A stretch of DNA of 64,000 bases from NCBI GenBank assembly GCA_013400975.1, contig WBMZ01008626.1, forward strand, positions 186,001 through 250,000. The letters are read 5' to 3'. The notes beneath the pieces were generated by a model, which ran no database searches, had not been told where the DNA came from, and saw nothing but the letters and a program-made list of their open reading frames with translations. Shown piece by piece: positions 57,901 through 64,000 of this stretch. This DNA is from Atrichornis clamosus. Lineage: Eukaryota; Chordata; Aves; Passeriformes; Menuridae. The first letter of the stretch is position 1. Every line of letters starts with the position of its first letter. The translations under genes were made by a program, and so were the position numbers.

Positions 57901-60900
57901 CTAATGACATTCTTTTGTCTGAAAATATTGCAAAACTAAGAACACGTGGGTTATAATGAAACTGACTTATATGGCAACAGCTGGTTGTGTTAACATTTTC
58001 ATAGGAGCAGTAAAGAAGACACAAGAACTTGCTTCCCCTACTTCTGTGTGGCCACCAGATCATTTGTATCTGGAAGTCTTCCTACAAGTTTTAAGAGTCA
58101 ATGCAAATCCATTCCAAAATGAATTTATAATCCATTAATGCATCTAAAATGAATCCATTATGAAATTTATTTACATCTCAAACCAGAATATAGTTGTATC
58201 CGAAGAATTTGGTAGATGAAAGTTGAGAGTAATATACTTTAATAACAAAGTAAAAATTGTATTTCAGTATGAACAGGCAGGGAAATATTAATCCTGTGGA
58301 TTAAAACTTAAAAATAGCTCTGCAATCCTCTGTATGCTCTATGGAGTACCATGTGCAATTATTCATATCTATTACATCTCATGAGAGAGGTGCCAATCCA
58401 CCCCTCCATTTCTTCCCTGACTCTTCTGTGCCCAGCTTCAACCTATGCTCTGTTCCTTCTACTGCCAGGTGACTTGGTGCCTCATATGTCCTACGCCTCA
58501 TATTGCCCCATGTCTTCTTCTGTTATTGCTGCCATGATGGAGAGAAGAAAAGAGGGAAAGGATGTTGTAAGAGAAAACCCTTTTCAGCACAGCAATCTCC
58601 TATCCTTTGCCTCTCCTGCAAACAGCCAACATTAAGCAGAGAAAGGCTTAATTCACCACCCCAAAGTTTCTGTGTAGCACTATTTGGACACAGACCGTCT
58701 GTGTTATGGCAGCTCCGAGTCCGAGTGAATGTCTTTTCCAGCCTTAGTGGAACATTCCTTGTATGCAACAACTAGTACAGCCTGCAGTGAACATTTTATG
58801 CAAAGTAATTTATGAGCTCCAGCACATCTACATTTCAGCTTTGTTTACTCAGTTTTCTGGTCTGTCCTCGTATAGCTCCGCTATTGTTCCTACTTAATGA
58901 AACAATTTCAAAATCCTCTAGTTACATTGAGTTTTCATTGAACAAAAGCAGAGGACTAAGCAATGCCATGTGAGATACATTATCCCTAAGTGTACTACTT
59001 TCTTTTTGTCTGCTCTAATTTTCTTTTTCTATCTCCATCCAGATTAGAAAAGAAAACAACATTTAGGGAGATAAGTACTTCCCTGATGTAATACATTTAC
59101 TGGGTTGCAGTTATGACAATTAGCAAAACACACAGGATTATCTAAAAACTCAGTTAAGTCAGTGAAATGCATTCTATTTAAATGCAAAAATCTTCAGGGC
59201 AGACTCATAAACATTATCAGTCTGCAACTTACTTTTCCTCCACCTCCAATAATCATTACTTTGGCACAGTTATAATAGTACAAAGCATTCAGCATTTCTC
59301 AACTAACTCCTGGGAAAGTACTAATGGAGACAATCTAGTTATATAAACAAATATACAGTATCTATAGCAAAAATTAAAAATAACCCAACAAAATGAACAA
59401 AGGCAAGATAAAACAAAGCATAATACAGTTTATTCAGTATCTTTGTACAGACTACTTCAGAAATACTGAGGCTCAATCCTTTCTGAGCAGTCTAACCTTT
59501 GCTTCATTGTTTTCAGTTGAGCAATCCCCAAAATTATTCAAATTTGCTTTCCCTTTGAAAGTATTTTTGAAATCTTTTGTTAAAACTGTGGTTATAACCC
59601 ATGGCCCTTGTTCCTCTTGGACTTTCAGAACAACATGTAGATGTAATCACAGCAGTAAATATGATTTCTTAGTTTACCAAGGAATGTGTTTTTGAAAACA
59701 AGGCAAGAAATTTTCTTAAACCAGGAGAAATATCACATACATGTATGTAAGTGTATATATGTATTTGTATATATATATTCATATATATGTGAAAAAACAT
59801 GTATTTATTATTTTGAAATTGTGTTTGATATTTTGACATCTGAAGGAGTTGTGGCACATGTTCATCTAAACACAGCTGTGTTTTCAAATTACATTATTTT
59901 GCTTTTAAGCTCATTATTTTATTATCTTAAAAGAGAGATTTCAAAAATGACATGAAATTTCCTGTAAGCAAAAAACCCAGTAATCCCCAGACAGACTATT
60001 ACACCTATAAAGACAAATGTCCCATTTTCTGTATCAAGAAAAAAGTGATAACGATATAAACAAAAGTATCTGGAAAATACTTTTGTGACCCTCACTCTGG
60101 TGTCTCTGGCAGTGGCAGTCCCTAGAAACAGAAGGCCTGGAGTCTGCAGAATGGGAAGTCTCCCAGAACTGGGAGAGGTGCTGGCAGCAGCCTCGTGGTA
60201 ATTCATATAGATTTCTAAAGACATGACACAGAGAAAGATTCTGCTGGTTACTCGTCCGGTTACACTGCCAGGTTACATTTTGGAATCAATTTATTTTGCA
60301 TTGCTTTTTCCACAGGGTTAGGTCAGAGAATATTTTGCTCTGTAATCGTTGTCTATTGTTTTAGTTTTATCTGTTAATATGAATCAGAAGTTTTCAGTGA
60401 GTTTGAGGATTTTCTGTTGAGGCCATGATTGAAGAACTTTAACCTGCACTTGGCATGCAGTCCACTAGCACCTTTCTGGAAGGAAGGGGCTAAAGCTGGG
60501 ACCTGAGAAGGGGTTGACTCATGGAACTGAACTGATAATTCCATCCTGTTGGGTTTGGGTTTTTTGTACAGAAGGTTTTTGAAACCCTGAGCAATTACGT
60601 AACTTTGTAGAGAGGATTAGTCTTCCCAGTTCACCACTTGAATCCATGTGAGCAAATGCTGTAAACAGACTGAGCCTGCCAGATGAAACAAATTATAGTA
60701 ACGCCACCAGCTGGAAAGGAGTAGGTTTTAACCTTCTGGTTATTTAACTGCTCTATAAAATCAAACTGCTTTTGCAATTCCCTAGCCCAACCAGTGAGAG
60801 GGTTCAATAGACAGTAACATGAGCCTCCTACCACTCTTCCAAAACACTATGGAGCTAATGCAAGGACCTATTGCAATGGTTCGCACAGGAAGTGGCAAAT

Positions 60901-61977
60901 AGTCTGCATCATGATCCAGTAGGTGGATTCATGGAATATGGACAAAATGGGGAAATGTCAGCAGAAGAGAGGCAGATAGTCGTCAGGAGAAATGGTACTT
61001 TGAACTTTCTTTATCCAAAGAACAGCCTAACTCATGGTGAAGCACAGAGACCCAAGTCAGCTTTTAGCTAAAGTCTGGCCCATCAGCAGACTCAGTGTGG
61101 CCATAAAATTGTGAGAAAATTTGAAGAGAAGGGTGACTGGTCTGTCTTTTTCCTACTGCAAAATAAAAACCTCTATCTCTTTCTAAAAATGGATGTATAA
61201 AAAGTAACATAATGAAATACCTTTAAAAAACTAAAACCCAAAAGCATACAGCAGTACCAACTGCCATTCCCACTACAGTGCAGCTGGAAGCCCAAGGTGT
61301 CCCTGTGGAAACACTAACTGGCAAGCATCTGTAAGCAGAGAAGGCCATGACTTTGTAGCAATGTAATAAGTAGCAGGAAAATTTCATACAGGTTTATTTA
61401 CTTATCAATGTGGTTCTAGGAGAACAAGCCTTTTCTCAGTGAATTATGCTTTTAATACATCATGTTGCTACTGAAAGAAGCTATTAACCAATATCACCGT
61501 GAATGCCATCAGAACGAAGTATCAGCACTGTCAGTAAGCACCAGTCGTGTTGAAGTCTCATTAAATTGTGGAAAAAAACCTCAGATCACATTGCCCACAG
61601 GGAATTTTCCTGCTTTTTTCTTTCCTTCTAACTGAAATTCATCCCCTTGTTTTGTCTTCTCTCAGGTTTTTGCTGACCACTTCACTCAGGCCTCTGTAAA
61701 GTTTAAGCCAGGACCCTCCAGAGAAGCATAAATCTTCTCTGTCTTCCTCTTCTGCTGCAGAAGCTGGGACTGTCTAAAACATCAAAACATTTCAAGGCTA
61801 CACATTACCTTTAATCAGAAGCCATGGGCCAATCAAATGAAGTGTTTGGAGAGAAATGACTTCTTCTGTGAAACATAGGACATAAGAACATACCTTCTCT
61901 CTATATTTTCTACTGCTTTTTAAAGAGGAAGGCTTCCCTGAACTCAGTGAAGTTCCCTAATGTTTAATGAGCTATAT

Positions 61978-62107
61978 GAAAATGAGAAAGGAAAAAGAGA
62001 TAGAAAAAAAGAAAAGAAAAAACAGGAAAAAAGGGAAAAAAGAAAGAAAGGCAAAAAAAAGAAAATAAAAAGAAAAAAAGCAAAAACAAAAGAAGAAAAT
62101 ATAAAAG
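61978..62107. repeat. Purine-rich (GAAA/AAAAG-like) low-complexity tract
   Basis: About 130 bases consisting almost only of A and G with irregular GAAA and GAAAAA units. A plus-strand open frame through it is simply lysine- and glutamate-rich translation of the repeat and is not a gene. Confidence 0.95.
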
Positions 62108-63516
62108 GTTCCTTTCATAAAGATACAAACTATTTTTTATGGCTCAAGTAATTGCAATTAGATATTACCTTCAGATTAATTTTTCAGTGTTGCTTGCTCT
62201 TTTCATTCCCCTCCCTCTGTATATTGTACTATCACTTAGATAATGTGAGCAAGTCTACCACAAAAGCTTTTTAGCTTTCTTATTTTTAGGCGACGTTTTT
62301 AAAGCAGAGAAGCAGTGAAGCAGCAGTGAGGCCGCATTGCTATGAACTGCTCTGTCAAGAAACTTGTCAAGGGGCTTCCTCTACATTAGTAAGTAGCTGT
62401 CACTAGAAAATTGAGGTCTCTGTATGGAAATATTTTTTTTTTTAACAGTTAAAAAATTGTAATAAATGCCTCTTTTCTTACTGCTGGGCTTCACGTTTCC
62501 AAAAGACATGGTGGATTTCAGGAGGTTGTTAAAATAGGCAGCCAGTTAGTACCATAAAACTCTCATGTTGCAAAATGCTGTAGGATATTTTTGGACAACC
62601 ATTAAACATATGTTTTTAAACTTCTTGTTGGAAAGAACAGATACCATTTATTCAATGACAAAAATACTTTCTATAGAGAAGAGAAGCTTGAAAAAACCCA
62701 ATTGTCTTTCATTTTAAAGGAAATTAATTTTCCCTCAATTTCTTTATAATTATTTAAGTCTTCTATAAGTTTAAACAACATTGAAGTCTTCATCTAAAAA
62801 AAGCTTTTCTGTTTGCTTAACACAAGGAAGTAATTAGTTATAAATGATATAATGGAGCCCTTACTATCCTCTAGCCACATTATTCTACCCGAACCATGGC
62901 AGAGGCAATAGATGCTATCTCATGGCTTGAGCCTTACTTTTTTTGCCTGTGGCTGTCATTGCTGTTCATGTGAGAACACTGTTACACCCAGACTTCAAAT
63001 GGCCTTTTGTCTGATGAATCTGGTAACTCAGAAAGAGGGCCTGATTTTCACCCTTTCTCTACTCGTATTCTGCCCATCTGAAACAATATCTTAATCCTGA
63101 CCTTCCAGATAAGGATATAGACTTACCAAAACACATATGTTCATGCAATGACGAGAAGAGACAGAACACCTTAATTCAATCCCACTGACTTTTATAAATA
63201 AAGAAATAAATACAGAAATTAAATATATAATGTCTTCCTGACCTTACAATTTACATACAAAATCTTTAGAGGTCAAGAACTACAAGGCACATGCCTAAGG
63301 TATAACCCAAGAAGTGTTTAAATCAGTGTACACATAGAAGATGACAAAGTGTCCCTTGAGTCCTGGTGTACTATCACAGATAAAGCAAACTCGGCTTGCC
63401 TCCAAGTCCTAAGGTACATTGGAATGACAGTCCCAGGAACGCCCACTTGCTCCAGTTTTTTAACGGTGGGGATTTTTAATTGCCCACAAAAGCTTGTGCA
63501 AACAGCCCTTTTTCTG

Positions 63517-63560
63517 GGATGGACAGATACAATGGATAGGATGGACAGATACAATGGATA
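63517..63560. repeat. Exact 22-bp tandem duplication
   Basis: A unit beginning ggatggacagatacaatgga (plus ta) is present twice head to tail (63517-63538, 63539-63560) with no mismatch. Confidence 0.95.
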
Positions 63561-64000
63561 CCACAATGAAGTCTCTTAAACATCCATAAATCAGAAGTGG
63601 CCATTGCTGATTTCATTGTGTTTCACAAACTTACACATACACAGAAAGAGGTCAATTTCCTTTCAATGAAGGAAGGCTGTGGGACTCCTGCAAGTTTTTA
63701 AAGGTTGTGTGCAAGCACAGACCTCTTTACAAACACTGCAAATTTAATTTTGAGACATACAAAATGAGTCTGATGGGGTCACAATGGAACCAAGGTATTA
63801 CCTCCCCAGCTACTGAAGATGGAGTGCTTAGATTGGACTAAGTCAGTGATTATAGGACTTATTGTAGCATTATCTTGCGCTGTAACAGAAAAGGAAAAAA
63901 TCCACACTGTTGCTTCAGTTTGAGGGAATGTGGGGACCTCGTTTAACTACCTGTACTTGCTACTGATAAATTTCTGCAGTGGTCTGACAGGGAGAATAAG

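Larger units (their letters stand above)
52850..64000 (-). other. KCNH8: KCNH8 intron, 3' part of the intron before the PAS exon (upstream end outside window)
   Basis: I searched the minus strand for the preceding exon (expected GFCELTGYGR, CSCRFLYG, MFYKKNG) and did not find it, so the first half of the PAS domain lies beyond the window. The stretch contains a (CA)n microsatellite (54919-54943), AT-rich dinucleotide sequence near 59735-59800, a purine-rich tract (61978-62107) and an exact 22-bp tandem duplication (63517-63560). No gene is supported. Confidence 0.85.

Noticed and set aside
59922..60224. Minus-strand 100-residue open frame with a hydrophobic stretch (GTFVFIGVIVCLGITGFFAY)
   Set aside because: It has no recognisable family, no matching splice context and no phase link to the KCNH8 exons. 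The hydrophobic run is what T-rich sequence gives by chance.
60631..60834. Minus-strand open frame containing NPLTGWARELQKQFDFIEQL
   Set aside because: It looks protein-like for a few residues, but I recognise no family and see no neighbouring frame that extends it. Chance or an unidentified old repeat is more likely.
61960..62151. Lysine-rich plus-strand open frame
   Set aside because: It is translation of the purine-rich low-complexity tract.

Overview
This window is vertebrate nuclear DNA, most likely from a bird. It is AT-rich and almost entirely intronic, with five short protein-coding exons spread over about 35 kb of the minus strand. The two recognisable interspersed repeats are 3' fragments of CR1 LINEs, the dominant avian retroposon. 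I saw no Alu- or B1-like SINEs, no operons, no bacterial or viral gene arrangement, and no CRISPR array.

All five exons belong to one gene, read right to left: KCNH8 (ELK-type voltage-gated potassium channel, Kv12.1). In transcript order they lie at 52718-52849, 41039-41166, 38677-38917, 23337-23494 and 17928-18135. Each has an AG acceptor and a GT donor. The reading frame carries through all four junctions (phases 1, 0, 1, 0), giving 867 nt or 289 codons. They encode the C-terminal part of the PAS (eag) domain, the post-PAS linker, S1 to S3, the arginine-rich S4, S5 and the first residues of the turret. The second of them (41039-41166) lies in a frame with no long open reading frame and was found by reading the reverse complement. 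The start codon and first half of the PAS domain must lie beyond position 64000. The pore helix, selectivity filter, S6, C-linker and cyclic-nucleotide-binding homology domain must lie to the left of position 1.

The rest is intron: part of the upstream intron (52850-64000), four complete introns (11,551, 2,121, 15,182 and 5,201 bp) and 17.9 kb of the downstream intron. These hold two CR1 fragments, microsatellites, homopolymer runs, several short tandem duplications and some unusually long perfect palindromes. I found no second gene, no convincing RNA gene and no previously undescribed system. The points most worth checking are a GYNNGY tandem splice donor on the linker exon, a frame-neutral PAS exon with a non-consensus donor, a turret start that reads more like the paralogue KCNH4, and a 30-bp perfect palindrome in the 18136-23336 intron.
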